DNA from: Fimbriimonadales bacterium
GTDB taxonomy: Bacteria; Armatimonadota; Fimbriimonadia; Fimbriimonadales; Fimbriimonadaceae
Length of the DNA stretch: 64,000 nt
Assembly: GCA_026418055.1 (NCBI GenBank)
Contig: JAOACB010000001.1
Span: forward strand, 1 to 64,000
Direction of reading: 5' to 3'
The notes beneath the pieces were generated by a model. It had not been told where the DNA came from. It saw only the letters and a list, made by a program, of their open reading frames with translations, and did not search any database. The position numbers and the translations under genes were made by a program. Of the stretch, positions 15,907 to 27,760 are shown in pieces. How positions within the stretch are numbered: position 1 is the first letter of the stretch; every line of letters begins with the position of its first letter.

Positions 15907-16992
15907 TCAGCCTCTCTTCCTGAGAAACCTCTTCGAAACGATCGTCGCGGGTTCCCGTTTGCCCCGCAACTCGACCTCGCACGGCGTGTCCAGCGGGATC
16001 GAGGCATCCACGAAGGCGAAGGCGATGCCGCAGTCGAGCGTCGGCGAGAACACTCCGCTCGAGACCTCACCCACCTCGCGGCCCTGAACGAACACCTTGG
16101 CCCCGACCGTGGGCAAGCGCCTTCCGGCCATCCGCAAGCCCTGCAACTTGGTCGGGGTGCCCTCCTCGCGCGCTCTGCGGATCGGCTCGCAACCGAGGAA
16201 CTCCTTGGTTTTCGAGATCACCCAGCCCAGCCCGGCGGCGATGGGGCTGAGATCGTCGGCCAGCTCGTGACCGTACAGGGGCAATCCCGCCTCCACGCGC
16301 AGCACGTCGCGCGCGCCGAGGCCGCACGGCTTGACTCCAGCTTGGAGCAACGCATCCCACAGCCTGCCCGCGTCCTCAGCGGCGCAAACCAGCTCGCACC
16401 CCTCCTCCCCCGTGTAGCCGGAGCGCGGGGCGAAGCAGTCCACGCCGGCGATCCTCGCATCGAGCACGTCGAACAGAGCGGACGTGGAGAATCGCTCCGG
16501 CTGGTCGGACAGCGCCGCCAGCGTGGCGAGCGCCTTGGGGCCTTGCACGGCGATCATGGCCGTGCGATCGGTCTCGTCCTCGATCTCGACGCCGCGATCG
16601 TTGTGGGCTTGGAGCCACTCCACGTCCTTCGTGTGGTTGGCCGCGTTCACCACCATGCGGAAGGCGTTGGGAGAGATGCGGTAGACGATGATGTCGTCCA
16701 CGGTGCCTCCCCGCTCGTTCGGCAACAGGGAGTACTGACCCTTACCGTCCGCCAGCTTGGAGACGTCGTTCGCCGTCATCCATTCGAGGAACCCAAGCGC
16801 GCGCTCGCCCCGGAGCCAGAGACGAGCCATGTGCGAAACGTCGAACATGCCCACAGCCTCGCGGACCGCCTTGGATTCGGCGATCACGCTGTCGTACTGA
16901 ACGGGCATCTCATAGCCGGCGAAAGGAACGATGCGGGCTCCCAGAGCGACATGGCGGTCGAAGAGCGGGGTGCGGAGGCAACCGGAACTCAT
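15907..16992 (-). CDS. gcvT: Aminomethyltransferase (glycine cleavage T protein)
   Basis: 361 residues; transfers the methylene unit from aminomethyl-lipoyl H protein to tetrahydrofolate, releasing ammonia. TPLFDRHVALGARIVPFAGY and MPVQYDSVI near the N-terminus, FDVSHMARLWL, and the folate-site segment PRSGYTGEEGCEL (near residue 190) are family features. The C-terminal barrel ends with FSPTLDCGIAFAFVD. The ATG at 16992 was preferred over a longer in-frame start at 17028 because a perfect TATACT lies 7 bases upstream and homology begins here. gcvH and gcvP are not in the window. It lies after scpA-scpB but probably has its own promoter. Confidence 0.93.
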   Translation of the reverse strand: MSSGCLRTPLFDRHVALGARIVPFAGYEMPVQYDSVIAESKAVREAVGMFDVSHMARLWLRGERALGFLEWMTANDVSKLADGKGQYSLLPNERGGTVDDIIVYRISPNAFRMVVNAANHTKDVEWLQAHNDRGVEIEDETDRTAMIAVQGPKALATLAALSDQPERFSTSALFDVLDARIAGVDCFAPRSGYTGEEGCELVCAAEDAGRLWDALLQAGVKPCGLGARDVLRVEAGLPLYGHELADDLSPIAAGLGWVISKTKEFLGCEPIRRAREEGTPTKLQGLRMAGRRLPTVGAKVFVQGREVGEVSSGVFSPTLDCGIAFAFVDASIPLDTPCEVELRGKREPATIVSKRFLRKRG

Positions 16993-16999
16993 GGCTCCC

Positions 17000-17005
17000 A
17001 GTATA
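17000..17005 (-). promoter_or_regulatory. -10 element (TATACT) before gcvT
   Basis: Consensus-like TATACT, 7 bases before the gcvT ATG, in the 32-base gap after scpB. It predicts initiation at or within a base or two of the start codon. Confidence 0.55.
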
Positions 17006-17024
17006 GTCCCGCGCCTGGGAAGGC

Positions 17025-17579
17025 TCACTCCGGGTCGAAGAGCGACGGCAGGCGCCGCTCCCCTTGGTCCGCAGAGCTTCCGTCGGGGAGCTTGGGCAGC
17101 TGGCTCAGATCCTGCAGTCCGAAGTGATGGAGGAACTGTTGCGTCGTGCCGTACAGCACGGGGCGACCGGGAGTCGGCTTCCGACCCACCTCTTGGATGA
17201 GTCTCCTCTCGAGCAGGCCATGGATGCCGTAATCGCTCTGGACGCCGCGGATCTGCTCGATCTCGGCGGCGGTGATGGGTTGCTTGTAGGCGACGATCGC
17301 CAGCACCTCCATCATGCTGCGGCTCAGCCGTTGCCTCTGGGGCTTCAGGTAGTCGGCGACGCGCTCGGCGAACTGGGGCTTCGTGCAGAGCTGGTATCCG
17401 TCGGCGATGCGCACCAACTGGATGCCGCCCTGCCGTTCCAAACGTTGGGACAAGACCTCCAGAGCCTGCTCGGTTTGTCCCAGCGTGAGCCCGGCGGCCC
17501 TAGCCAGCTGCTCCGGCTTCGCTGGGGCGTCGGATACGAACAGCAGTGCCTCCAACAGGTCCACTGCGCCGAGGCTCAT
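17025..17579 (-). CDS. scpB: Segregation and condensation protein B
   Basis: 184 residues; winged-helix partner of ScpA that regulates the SMC condensin. LLEALLFVSDAPAKPEQLAR (residues about 8-27) begins the first winged helix. The block EVLAIVAYKQPITAAEIEQI followed by RGV and then GLLERRLIQEVGRKPTPGRP is highly diagnostic of ScpB, and YGTTQQFLHHFGL closes the second domain. The ATG overlaps the scpA stop (ATGA). An acidic/Arg-rich short tail follows. SMC itself is not in the window. Confidence 0.95.
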   Translation of the reverse strand: MSLGAVDLLEALLFVSDAPAKPEQLARAAGLTLGQTEQALEVLSQRLERQGGIQLVRIADGYQLCTKPQFAERVADYLKPQRQRLSRSMMEVLAIVAYKQPITAAEIEQIRGVQSDYGIHGLLERRLIQEVGRKPTPGRPVLYGTTQQFLHHFGLQDLSQLPKLPDGSSADQGERRLPSLFDPE

Positions 17580-18343
17580 CCCTTAGGATTCACCCCCGCC
17601 CTGCTGAAGACCGCTTCGCCGTTCTCCACGCGCACGGCCGCTTGGCCGAGCCGGAGCAATTCGAGCAGCGCCAGAAAGGCGAACACGGCGTCCGCTTTGC
17701 GGAACGGGCCGCGCAGAAGTTCCGACAGTCGGCGCCATCGGTCGTCCAAGAGCGCGAGCATCAGGCGCATCTGCTCGGCCAGCGACCGTCGGGGGCGGGC
17801 GGGGGGCTCCATCGGTTCGGGATGCGCGCGCGCGAGCACCCGCTGGAGCGCTCGAGCCAGGTCCGCAGGGGAAGCCGAGCCGAGAGCGAAGGGTATCTCG
17901 TACGGATCGGGACCAGCGTCGGCGGGACGGAAGAAAAGCCTCTGCCGCTGCTCCTCGAAGCTCCTCAACGCCTCGATGGCCTCCCGGTACAGGTGTGTCG
18001 ACGGTTCGATGAGCTCGGCCTGCTCCTCCAGCTCCGGCTCCGGCTGTTCCGAAGGCAGCAGGATCCAAGCCTTCCGCTCGACCAGGTAGGAGAGCGCGAG
18101 GAGCGCCGTAGCGGCCTCGTCGAAGTCGGTGTGCGGGGCCTCGATGAGGTACCTCAGATACGCTTCGCAGATCGGGGCGAGCGGAACGTCCCGAAGGTCC
18201 ACGCGCCGTTCCCGCACGCAGAGGAAGAGCGTCGCCAGCGAGCCAGTGAAGCGGGGCGACTCCACTTGGATGGGCGGAGGCGAGACGATGCCGAGCGCAT
18301 GGATGCGATCGTCGACGCTGGCCAGTTCACGCCGAGGGGCCAT
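17576..18343 (-). CDS. scpA: Segregation and condensation protein A (kleisin)
   Basis: 255 residues; kleisin that bridges the two SMC heads in chromosome condensation. The N-terminal part contains SPRFTGSLATLFLCVRERRV and DLRDVPLAPICEAYLRYL, the usual ScpA pattern (F-x-GPLdLLLxLi, IdIydIpi) in a diverged form. An Ala/Leu-rich stretch AATALLALSYLVERKAWILL follows. The C-terminal winged helix (about 180-250) includes AVFAFLALLELLRLGQAAV. It is coupled to scpB. Identification relies partly on this partner, because the N-terminus is more diverged than in most ScpA. Confidence 0.88.
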   Translation of the reverse strand: MAPRRELASVDDRIHALGIVSPPPIQVESPRFTGSLATLFLCVRERRVDLRDVPLAPICEAYLRYLIEAPHTDFDEAATALLALSYLVERKAWILLPSEQPEPELEEQAELIEPSTHLYREAIEALRSFEEQRQRLFFRPADAGPDPYEIPFALGSASPADLARALQRVLARAHPEPMEPPARPRRSLAEQMRLMLALLDDRWRRLSELLRGPFRKADAVFAFLALLELLRLGQAAVRVENGEAVFSRAGVNPKG

Positions 18344-18423
18344 CTGTGGGGAAGGGACGTTTCAGGGTCGCGAATGGATGCTTCCTGCCCCGGCTGAGCG
18401 GGGCAGGAGCGCTCCAAGGGCGA

Positions 18424-19824
18424 TCAATCGCGGCCAGGGATCCCCGGCTCCGTGAGCTTCGCGGGATCGAGAGCCTTCGCCAGGGTCTCCTCGTCGAGCA
18501 GGCCGAGCTCTCGAACGACGTCGGGGATCGTCTTGTTCTCCTTCAGAGCCTTCTTCACGACCTCGGCGGCCTGCTTGTAGCCGACGTAGGTGTTGAGAGC
18601 CGTCGCCAAGGAGGGCGAGGTTTCGGCGTAGTGGCGGCACCGCTCGGAGTCCGCTTGGATCCCCAGCACGCAGTTCTCGGTGAAGGTGTGCAGCGTGTTG
18701 GTGAGGATCTGCAGAGCGAACTGGGCGGAGAAGGCCATCCCCGGCATCATCACGTTGAGCTCCAGTTGACCGGCCTGCACCGCGTAGTCGATGGCCTGGC
18801 ACTGCCCCAGAACCTGGAACAAAACCATGTTCAGGTTCTCGGCCATGCTCGGGTTGACTTTGCCGGGCATGATGCTCGAACCGGGTTGCACCGGCGGCAG
18901 AACGATCTCGGCCAGGCCCGTGAGCGGGCCCGAGCAGAGGAGCCGCAGATCGTTCGCGATCCTGGTGAGCTCGAGCGCCAGGATCCGGAGCCCGGCGGCG
19001 AGCGCCGCCAGCGGCATCTGCGACTGCATGGCCTCGCGCAGGTCCTCGGCGTTCCGGAAGTTCAGGCCGGTGTAGGCGTTCAGGTTGCGCACGACGAGGA
19101 AGCGGTACTGGGGATGCGTGTTGAGGCCGGTGCCCGCAGCGCTTCCCCCGATTCCCAGCTCCTCGAGCTCCCAAGCGGCCTGTTCCAACCACCGACGGGC
19201 TTTGCGCACGGCCTTCGCGTAGGCGGCGAACTCCTGGCCTAGGCGGATCGGCACGGCGTCCTGGAGGTGCGTCCGCGCCGACTTGAGGATCGGATCGAAC
19301 TCCCTGGCCTTGGCGTCCAACGCCTCCGCCAGCCTGTCGACGGCTGGGAAGAGGTCCTCCAGCATCAGGCGCGCCATGATGCGCATCGCCGACGGGAACG
19401 TGTCGTTGGTGGATTGCCCGAAGTTCGGATGGTCGTTGGGATTCACGCGCTGGTACTCTCCCTTGCGCCCTCCCAGCAACTCCTCGGCGCGGTTGGCGAG
19501 CACTTCGTTGCAATTCATGTTGAAGCTCGTTCCCGCTCCCATGTGGAAGACATCCACGGGGAACTGGTCGCGCAGGGCGCCGCCGAGGATCTCGTCGGCA
19601 GCCCTCTGGATCGCCTCGCCGATGTCTCGAGGCAACAGTCCGAGCTCCGTGTTCGCCGCCGCGCAGGCCTTCTTCAGCAGAATGAAGGATTCGATCATCC
19701 TGGGATGCTCGGTCAGTCCGCTGATCGGAAACAGGCGGCGGCTGCGCTCAGCCTGGCTGCCCCAGTAGGCTTGCGCGGGCACTTGGACTTCTCCCAGGCT
19801 GTCCTTCTCGATCCGATACTCCAT
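18424..19824 (-). CDS. Class II fumarase / aspartate ammonia-lyase family enzyme
   Basis: 466 residues, the typical length. Family signature GSSIMPGKVNP (residues about 320-330) carries the catalytic Ser loop. GAGTSFNMNCNEVLANRA, NPNDHPNFGQSTNDTFPSA and RTHLQDAVPIRLGQEF line the active site. RTHLQDA and GTGLNTHPQY look like fumarase (FumC), while QLELNVMMPGMA and the C-terminal GLLDEETL segment also fit aspartases. The reaction is either fumarate/malate or aspartate/fumarate, and I do not separate them. The start has a TAAACT element 7 bases upstream and no Shine-Dalgarno site. Confidence 0.9.
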   Translation of the reverse strand: MEYRIEKDSLGEVQVPAQAYWGSQAERSRRLFPISGLTEHPRMIESFILLKKACAAANTELGLLPRDIGEAIQRAADEILGGALRDQFPVDVFHMGAGTSFNMNCNEVLANRAEELLGGRKGEYQRVNPNDHPNFGQSTNDTFPSAMRIMARLMLEDLFPAVDRLAEALDAKAREFDPILKSARTHLQDAVPIRLGQEFAAYAKAVRKARRWLEQAAWELEELGIGGSAAGTGLNTHPQYRFLVVRNLNAYTGLNFRNAEDLREAMQSQMPLAALAAGLRILALELTRIANDLRLLCSGPLTGLAEIVLPPVQPGSSIMPGKVNPSMAENLNMVLFQVLGQCQAIDYAVQAGQLELNVMMPGMAFSAQFALQILTNTLHTFTENCVLGIQADSERCRHYAETSPSLATALNTYVGYKQAAEVVKKALKENKTIPDVVRELGLLDEETLAKALDPAKLTEPGIPGRD

Positions 19825-19831
19825 GGGGGCC

Positions 19832-19837
19832 AGTTTA
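19832..19837 (-). promoter_or_regulatory. -10-like element (TAAACT) before the fumarase/aspartase
   Basis: Minus-strand TAAACT inside GGTAAACTGG, 7 bases before ATG 19824. Leaderless geometry. Confidence 0.5.
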
Positions 19838-19891
19838 CCGACCCCGCCTGCGGGGCGACCCGAAGGAACGAGCGGCTCCGGACGGAACGTC

Positions 19892-19897
19892 TATAAT
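19892..19897 (+). promoter_or_regulatory. -10 element (TATAAT) before 19910
   Basis: Perfect TATAAT, 12 bases before ATG 19910. No -35 match at 16-18 bases upstream. Forms a divergent promoter pair with the element at 19832. Confidence 0.5.
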
Positions 19898-19909
19898 CTT
19901 CGACAGCGG

Positions 19910-20266
19910 ATGCTGCACCTCGTCCCCGCGTTGCTGATCCTTTGGCTGAACGGCGCCCTCGCCGATCGGCCGGCTCTGCCGTCGGCGGTTCGAGCGGCAC
20001 TCTTGGAGCTGGGGGCGGGTACGTCCTCCAATCCGCAGTCCCTTCGGGCCCTGCAGGCGTGGTTGGGCGAGCGGGTGGGCGACGAAGTGCTCCAGCGGCT
20101 CGGGGCGTGGCTGGAGTCTCCGGCCCATGCCGCTCCCGAGGCCGAGGCTCTGGAAGCGGAGCGCGTGGAGCGGCTCCGGATCCCTCGGGGACTCTCCTCC
20201 CTAACCGTGGGAGGTCCGCCGCCCGGCGTGTCCAGGTTCCGGGACGGCCCGAATCGGTTGGCTTGA
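19910..20266 (+). CDS. Small exported protein of unknown function
   Basis: 118 residues. An N-terminal hydrophobic run (MLHLVPALLILWLNGALADR) looks like a cleavable signal peptide without a lipobox. The mature part is helical and Ala/Leu/Glu-rich (LRALQAWLGERVGDEVLQRL, then EAEALEAERVERL) and ends in a Gly/Pro/Arg-rich tail. ATG 19910 was chosen over the longer frame beginning 19823 because it places the signal peptide first and follows a TATAAT box by 12 bases. secA begins 63 bases downstream, so both may be on one transcript. I do not recognise the family. Confidence 0.65.
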   Translation: MLHLVPALLILWLNGALADRPALPSAVRAALLELGAGTSSNPQSLRALQAWLGERVGDEVLQRLGAWLESPAHAAPEAEALEAERVERLRIPRGLSSLTVGGPPPGVSRFRDGPNRLA

Positions 20267-20329
20267 ACGACCCTTCTTGTCGCCACCGGTCCCTGCCAGG
20301 GCCCTTCCAACCGAATTCCCAAGGCCACC

Positions 20330-23395
<3,066 letters not shown>

Positions 23396-23406
23396 GGAGA
23401 ACCCTC

Positions 23407-23502
23407 AGGGGCGTCGCTGGAGGCCACCACGGGGGCGACGCCCCTTGGTTTGGGGAACCCAAACCAAGCGCAAAGGAGGCCCGGAGCAAGCTCCGGGACC
23501 TC
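23407..23502 (+). terminator. Cluster of three consecutive hairpins after secA
   Basis: Hairpin 1: AGGGGCGTCGC (23407-23417) pairs with GCGACGCCCCT (23435-23445) over a 17-base loop. Hairpin 2: CTTGGTTTGGG (23444-23454) pairs with CCCAAACCAAG (23458-23468) over GAA; it shares two bases with hairpin 1, so the two may compete. Hairpin 3: CCCGGAGC (23480-23487) pairs with GCTCCGGG (23490-23497), extended by GGAGG/CCTCC with a bulged A. Hairpin 1 is followed by TGGTTTGG and can end secA transcription. The others may serve convergent transcripts or protect the 3' end. Confidence 0.6.
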
Positions 23503-23531
23503 CGCGCCGATCTTAGGTTGGTTGAAGAGGC

Positions 23532-23736
23532 TTAGCGATCCAAGTCGAACATTGGAATCGCACCGCCTCGCCCGCTCTTCTTGGCTTCCTCGATCGTCTG
23601 CTTCTGCCGCTCTTCGGTTCGCTTGACCTCTTCCAGAGCTTCCGCTTGGCTCGGGCCGCCACATCCAGCGAGCGCGGCTACGGTCCCCGCCATGACAAGG
23701 GCGAGCGCCCCGACGGCCTTCTTCACGCCAGCCCGA

Positions 23737-23744
<8 letters not shown>
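23532..23744 (-). CDS. Small lipoprotein coupled to the prepilin-like gene
   Basis: 70 residues. The signal peptide has a positive N-terminus (MSDRAGVKK) and a hydrophobic stretch ending LAGC, with the lipid Cys at residue about 28. The mature part is a charged helix ([20 protein letters not shown]) and a Gly-rich end. Its ATG lies 8 bases inside the 3' end of the prepilin-like gene in another frame, a strong sign of translational coupling, so it probably accompanies that pilin-type protein in the envelope. Function unknown. Confidence 0.75.
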
Positions 23745-24606
<862 letters not shown>

Positions 24607-24688
24607 CAAAGATGAACCTCCTTAGGGTTGCAAACAGGCGGCGAGTCTTCACGCCGGGCTGTCGGCGCTCCAACCCGCGACACTCGGC

Positions 24689-24717
24689 ATTGTAGCGAGC
24701 GTTCCGGTTCTTGCCAA
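24689..24717 (-). promoter_or_regulatory. Sigma-70-type promoter of the prepilin-like operon
   Basis: On the minus strand TTGGCA (24717-24712), 17 bases, TACAAT (24694-24689). Predicted start is near 24682, giving a leader of about 75 bases with an AAGGAGG site. This contrasts with the many near-leaderless genes in the window. Confidence 0.7.
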
Positions 24718-24789
24718 ATCGAGGCGGCAGAATGGGTCTTTAGGCCCGTTTTCGGGCCGAAGCGCCGTCGAACCGAACTTTTCCCGAGA

Positions 24790-25677
24790 TCAGGCTCGAT
24801 TCAGCCGAGCGATCCGCTCCTCCAAGGGCGGATGCGTGGAGAACAGTCGGGCCCAGCCGGGCAGACCGTGAATCTTCATCGCCGCGAAGGCGGGCTGCGC
24901 GTCGTCGACGGCGCCGGAGTGCGCCCTAAGGCGCTGCAGCGCGGAGACCATGGCTTCTCGGCCCGCCAGTCTCGCGCCGCCCGCGTCGGCGCGGAATTCC
25001 CTCTGGCGAGAGAACGCCGCCACCACGAGGCTCGCGAGGATCCCGAAGAGCACCTGCAGCGCCAGGATGGCCAGCAAGCGGACCAGGCCCTCGGCCCGGC
25101 CGCCCACCATGCGGCCGATCACGAACCCGATCACGCGGGACAGGAAGATCACGAAGGTGTTCAGGACACCCTGCAGCAGCGTCAGAGTGACCATGTCGCC
25201 GTTGGCGATGTGCGCCACCTCGTGCGCGAGCACGCCCTCCACCTCGCGCCGATCCATGCGCAGGATCAACCCCGAGGACACCGCGACGAGGGAGCGGCTC
25301 CGGGAGGGCCCCGTCGCGAACGCGTTGACCTCGTCGGAGAAGTACACACCCACCTCTGGAGTCTTCGGCAAGCCCGCCTGTCGGGAAAGTCGGGCGACGG
25401 TGTCGTACAGCCAGCGAGCGGTGGGGTCGGTGGCCGAAGCGTCGACCAAGCGCACTCCGAACACCCGCTTGGCGATCCAGCGCGACAGGGCCAGCGAGAG
25501 GAACGCCCCGCCGAAACCGAACACGGCCGAGAACACCAGCAGGGTCCCGAGGTTCAAACCGTAGGCAGAAATGCCGGTGTCGAGTCCCGTCAGCGACAGC
25601 ACCAGCCCGAGCACGAGCAACACCAGCAGGTTCGTCAGAAGAAAGTAGCCGATCCGTTTCCAGACCATCGTCTTCAC
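24790..25677 (-). CDS. htpX: Membrane zinc metalloprotease HtpX (M48)
   Basis: 295 residues; degrades misfolded membrane proteins, with its active site at the cytoplasmic face. Two N-terminal membrane segments (FLLTNLLVLLVLGLVLSL and LGTLLVFSAVFGFGGAFLSL), then the zinc motif VLAHEVAHIANGD (residues about 159-171), two further hydrophobic segments (LLQGVLNTFVIFLSRVIGFV and LLAILALQVLFGILASLVVA) and the third-ligand motif REFRADAGGARLAG. FSTHPPLEERIARL near the C-terminus is the usual HtpX end. The length is standard. It lies 28 bases after the FHA-ankyrin gene. Confidence 0.95.
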   Translation of the reverse strand: MKTMVWKRIGYFLLTNLLVLLVLGLVLSLTGLDTGISAYGLNLGTLLVFSAVFGFGGAFLSLALSRWIAKRVFGVRLVDASATDPTARWLYDTVARLSRQAGLPKTPEVGVYFSDEVNAFATGPSRSRSLVAVSSGLILRMDRREVEGVLAHEVAHIANGDMVTLTLLQGVLNTFVIFLSRVIGFVIGRMVGGRAEGLVRLLAILALQVLFGILASLVVAAFSRQREFRADAGGARLAGREAMVSALQRLRAHSGAVDDAQPAFAAMKIHGLPGWARLFSTHPPLEERIARLNRA

Positions 25678-25705
25678 CCGTCTGTAGGATTCCTTCTCGG
25701 AACCT

Positions 25706-26476
25706 TTACTGTTTCGAACGCGCGCCGCCTGTCAAGAGGTTCGCGATGTCGGGGTAGCCAGCCGAAAGGGCGATGTCCGCCGGTGTGGACCCAGTGGCCG
25801 AGCGGGCCTCGGGATCGGCTCCGGCCTCGAGCAGAAGCCGCACCGCCGCCAGGTGGCCGCGGTAGGCCGCCAAGTGCAGGGGCGTGAAGCCGTTTTGGTC
25901 CCGAACATTCACGTTCGAGCCCGCTCTCAGGTGTGCGCGGATCTGGGCCAGGTCTCCTGTCGCCGCGGCCTGGAACAGGTCGAGCCTCGGCTTGGTCTCC
26001 ACGACCTCCAGAATCCTTCGGGTCTCTTCCAACCCCCTCGCTCGGTCCCTCCACCAACTGTTCGCGGCCCAACCGAGCGTGGCCAGCGCCAAGCCGAAGA
26101 GCACTCCCAACAAGAAGCCTTGCGTCCGCCTCGGGCCGGGCACCGGCTCCGCGGGTTGCTCGGCTCCCAAGATGGCGACGAACGCGGGATCCTCGAAGCG
26201 CAGCGTCGTCATGCCGACCTGGATGGTGTCGAGATGGTGCAGGGCCGTGGGCCCATGGATCGGCGCGCGGTTCACCAAAGTGCCGTTGGTACTTCCAAGG
26301 TCGGTGAGGATGCATCCCTTCGGCAGGCGCTCCACCCTCGCATGGCGCCTGCTGAGGTTGATGTCCTCCGGAACGCGGACGTCGCATCCGGCGTCTCGGC
26401 CGATCAGCAGTTCGGCGGCGACCGGCCACTCCCGCCCCTTGCCGGGGCCGGCCACGCACACCAGCCGGGGCTCCAT
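25706..26476 (-). CDS. FHA domain - membrane segment - ankyrin repeat protein
   Basis: 256 residues with an uncommon domain order. Residues about 1-95 form an FHA domain: LLIGRDAGCDVRVPED with the GR pair, SRRHARVE (SxxH) and LGSTNGTLVN, the residues that bind phosphothreonine. One membrane segment follows (about 127-149, GFLLGVLFGLALATLGWAANSW). Residues about 165-250 hold two to three ankyrin repeats (DLFQAAATGDLAQIRAHLRA, NGFTPLHLAAYRGHLAAVRL, TGSTPADIALSAGYPDIANL). The FHA part is presumably cytoplasmic and the repeats extracytoplasmic. A CATAAT element precedes ATG by 8 bases. The cognate Ser/Thr kinase is not in the window. Confidence 0.85.
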   Translation of the reverse strand: MEPRLVCVAGPGKGREWPVAAELLIGRDAGCDVRVPEDINLSRRHARVERLPKGCILTDLGSTNGTLVNRAPIHGPTALHHLDTIQVGMTTLRFEDPAFVAILGAEQPAEPVPGPRRTQGFLLGVLFGLALATLGWAANSWWRDRARGLEETRRILEVVETKPRLDLFQAAATGDLAQIRAHLRAGSNVNVRDQNGFTPLHLAAYRGHLAAVRLLLEAGADPEARSATGSTPADIALSAGYPDIANLLTGGARSKQ

Positions 26477-26484
26477 CGGTTCCG

Positions 26485-26490
26485 ATTATG
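26485..26490 (-). promoter_or_regulatory. -10-like element (CATAAT) before the FHA gene
   Basis: Minus-strand CATAAT, 8 bases before ATG 26476, in the 51-base divergent gap shared with coaBC. On the plus strand a TACAAC box at 26517-26522 lies 5 bases before the coaBC ATG. Confidence 0.4.
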
Positions 26491-26527
26491 CTTCTTTGGC
26501 TCGGCGAAGGCCGGGGTACAACGGGTC

Positions 26528-27721
26528 ATGGCCAACGTCGTTCTCGGCGTGACGGGGAGCATCGCGGCGTATAGGGCGGCGGACATCGCCCGCGAGCTCA
26601 TGCGCGGCGGATGCGTCGTCCGCGTCTGCCTCACGGCGGCAGCCGAGAAGTTCGTGACCCGAGTCCTGTTCGAATCGCTGACGGGTCAGCCGTGCTTGGT
26701 TTGGGCCTTCGACGAACCCGAGGCAGGGCGCATGGCGCACATCGACTGGGCCCGGCAGGCGGACCTGCTTCTCGTCGCGCCGGCTACGGCGAACATCCTC
26801 AACAAGCTCGCGGCGGGTGTGGCGGACGACATGCTCTCCACCATCGCTCTCGCCTACACCGGGCCGACGCTCGTCGACCCCGCCATGAACCCCGCCATGT
26901 ACGGACACGACACCACGCGGGCCTCGATCGAGGCGCTGAAGGCTCGGGGGGTCGAGTTTGTGGAGCCCGAGGAGGGCGAGGTGGCCTGTGGGGAGCACGG
27001 CCAGGGCAAGCTGGCCTCGGTCGGGCGGATCGCCCGGGCGGCTCTGGACATGCTCGGTTGGACGAAGGTCCTTGCCGGCAAACGCGTGCTGATCACCTCC
27101 GGCCCAACCCGGGAGCCGCTCGATTCGGTGCGGTACCTCAGCAACCGTTCGAGCGGGAAGATGGGTGCGGCCTTGGCCAAAGCCGCGCTTTGGATGGGAG
27201 CCGAGGTGACGGTCGTGACGGGGCCTGCCCGGGTGGAGCCGCCGTTCGGCAGCCGGGTGGTGCGGGTCGAGACGGCGGCGGAGATGTTGGACGCAGCCTC
27301 CCGGGTCGCGCCGGAGGCCGACCTGATCCTGGGCGTCGCCGCGGTTGCCGACTATCGCGCCGAGAGGCCGTTCGAAGGCAAGATGCGTCGAACCGGCGAG
27401 CCGCTGGAGCTCCGGCTGGTTCCCAATCCCGACGTGCTCGCAGAGCTGGCAAGGCTCGCCAAGCCCACCGCCACCATCGTCGGGTTCGCCGCAGAGCCCT
27501 CCGAGGACCTGTGCAAGGCGCGTGAGAAGCTCGTTCGAAAGGGCCTTCACTTCATCGCCGCCAACGACGTCTCTCAAGGTGGCATAGGGTTCGAGAGCGA
27601 CGACAACGAGCTGGTGCTCCTCGGAAGGAACGGGGAAGTAGAGCGGTCCGGTCGGCGCAGCAAGCTGGCCTGCGCCCGGTGGCTCTTGGAGAGGGTCGTC
27701 GGCGGCACCGTTGCGAGCTGA
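26528..27721 (+). CDS. coaBC: Phosphopantothenoylcysteine decarboxylase / phosphopantothenate-cysteine ligase
   Basis: 397 residues; two consecutive steps of coenzyme A synthesis. CoaC part (residues 1 to about 180): VVLGVTGSIAAYRAADIAREL is the flavin-binding start, HIDWARQADLLLVAPATAN carries the catalytic His, PAMNPAMYG the substrate Asn, and EVACGEHGQGKL the catalytic Cys. CoaB part: SNRSSGKMGAALAKAALWMG and GVAAVADYRAE, with the C-terminal NDVSQGGIGFESDDNEL. The start at 26528 gives the normal N-terminus; a longer frame to 25853 is antisense to the FHA gene. A TACAAC box sits 5 bases before ATG, so the message may be leaderless. Confidence 0.96.
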   Translation: MANVVLGVTGSIAAYRAADIARELMRGGCVVRVCLTAAAEKFVTRVLFESLTGQPCLVWAFDEPEAGRMAHIDWARQADLLLVAPATANILNKLAAGVADDMLSTIALAYTGPTLVDPAMNPAMYGHDTTRASIEALKARGVEFVEPEEGEVACGEHGQGKLASVGRIARAALDMLGWTKVLAGKRVLITSGPTREPLDSVRYLSNRSSGKMGAALAKAALWMGAEVTVVTGPARVEPPFGSRVVRVETAAEMLDAASRVAPEADLILGVAAVADYRAERPFEGKMRRTGEPLELRLVPNPDVLAELARLAKPTATIVGFAAEPSEDLCKAREKLVRKGLHFIAANDVSQGGIGFESDDNELVLLGRNGEVERSGRRSKLACARWLLERVVGGTVAS

Positions 27722-27746
27722 CCTTCCGCGCGCGGCCGGAACGGGT

Positions 27747-27752
27747 TACAGT
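27747..27752 (+). promoter_or_regulatory. -10-like element (TACAGT) before the beta-helix gene
   Basis: TACAGT lies 8 bases before ATG 27761 in the 39-base gap after coaBC. No Shine-Dalgarno site is present between them. Confidence 0.4.
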
Positions 27753-27760
27753 AGCTGCGT

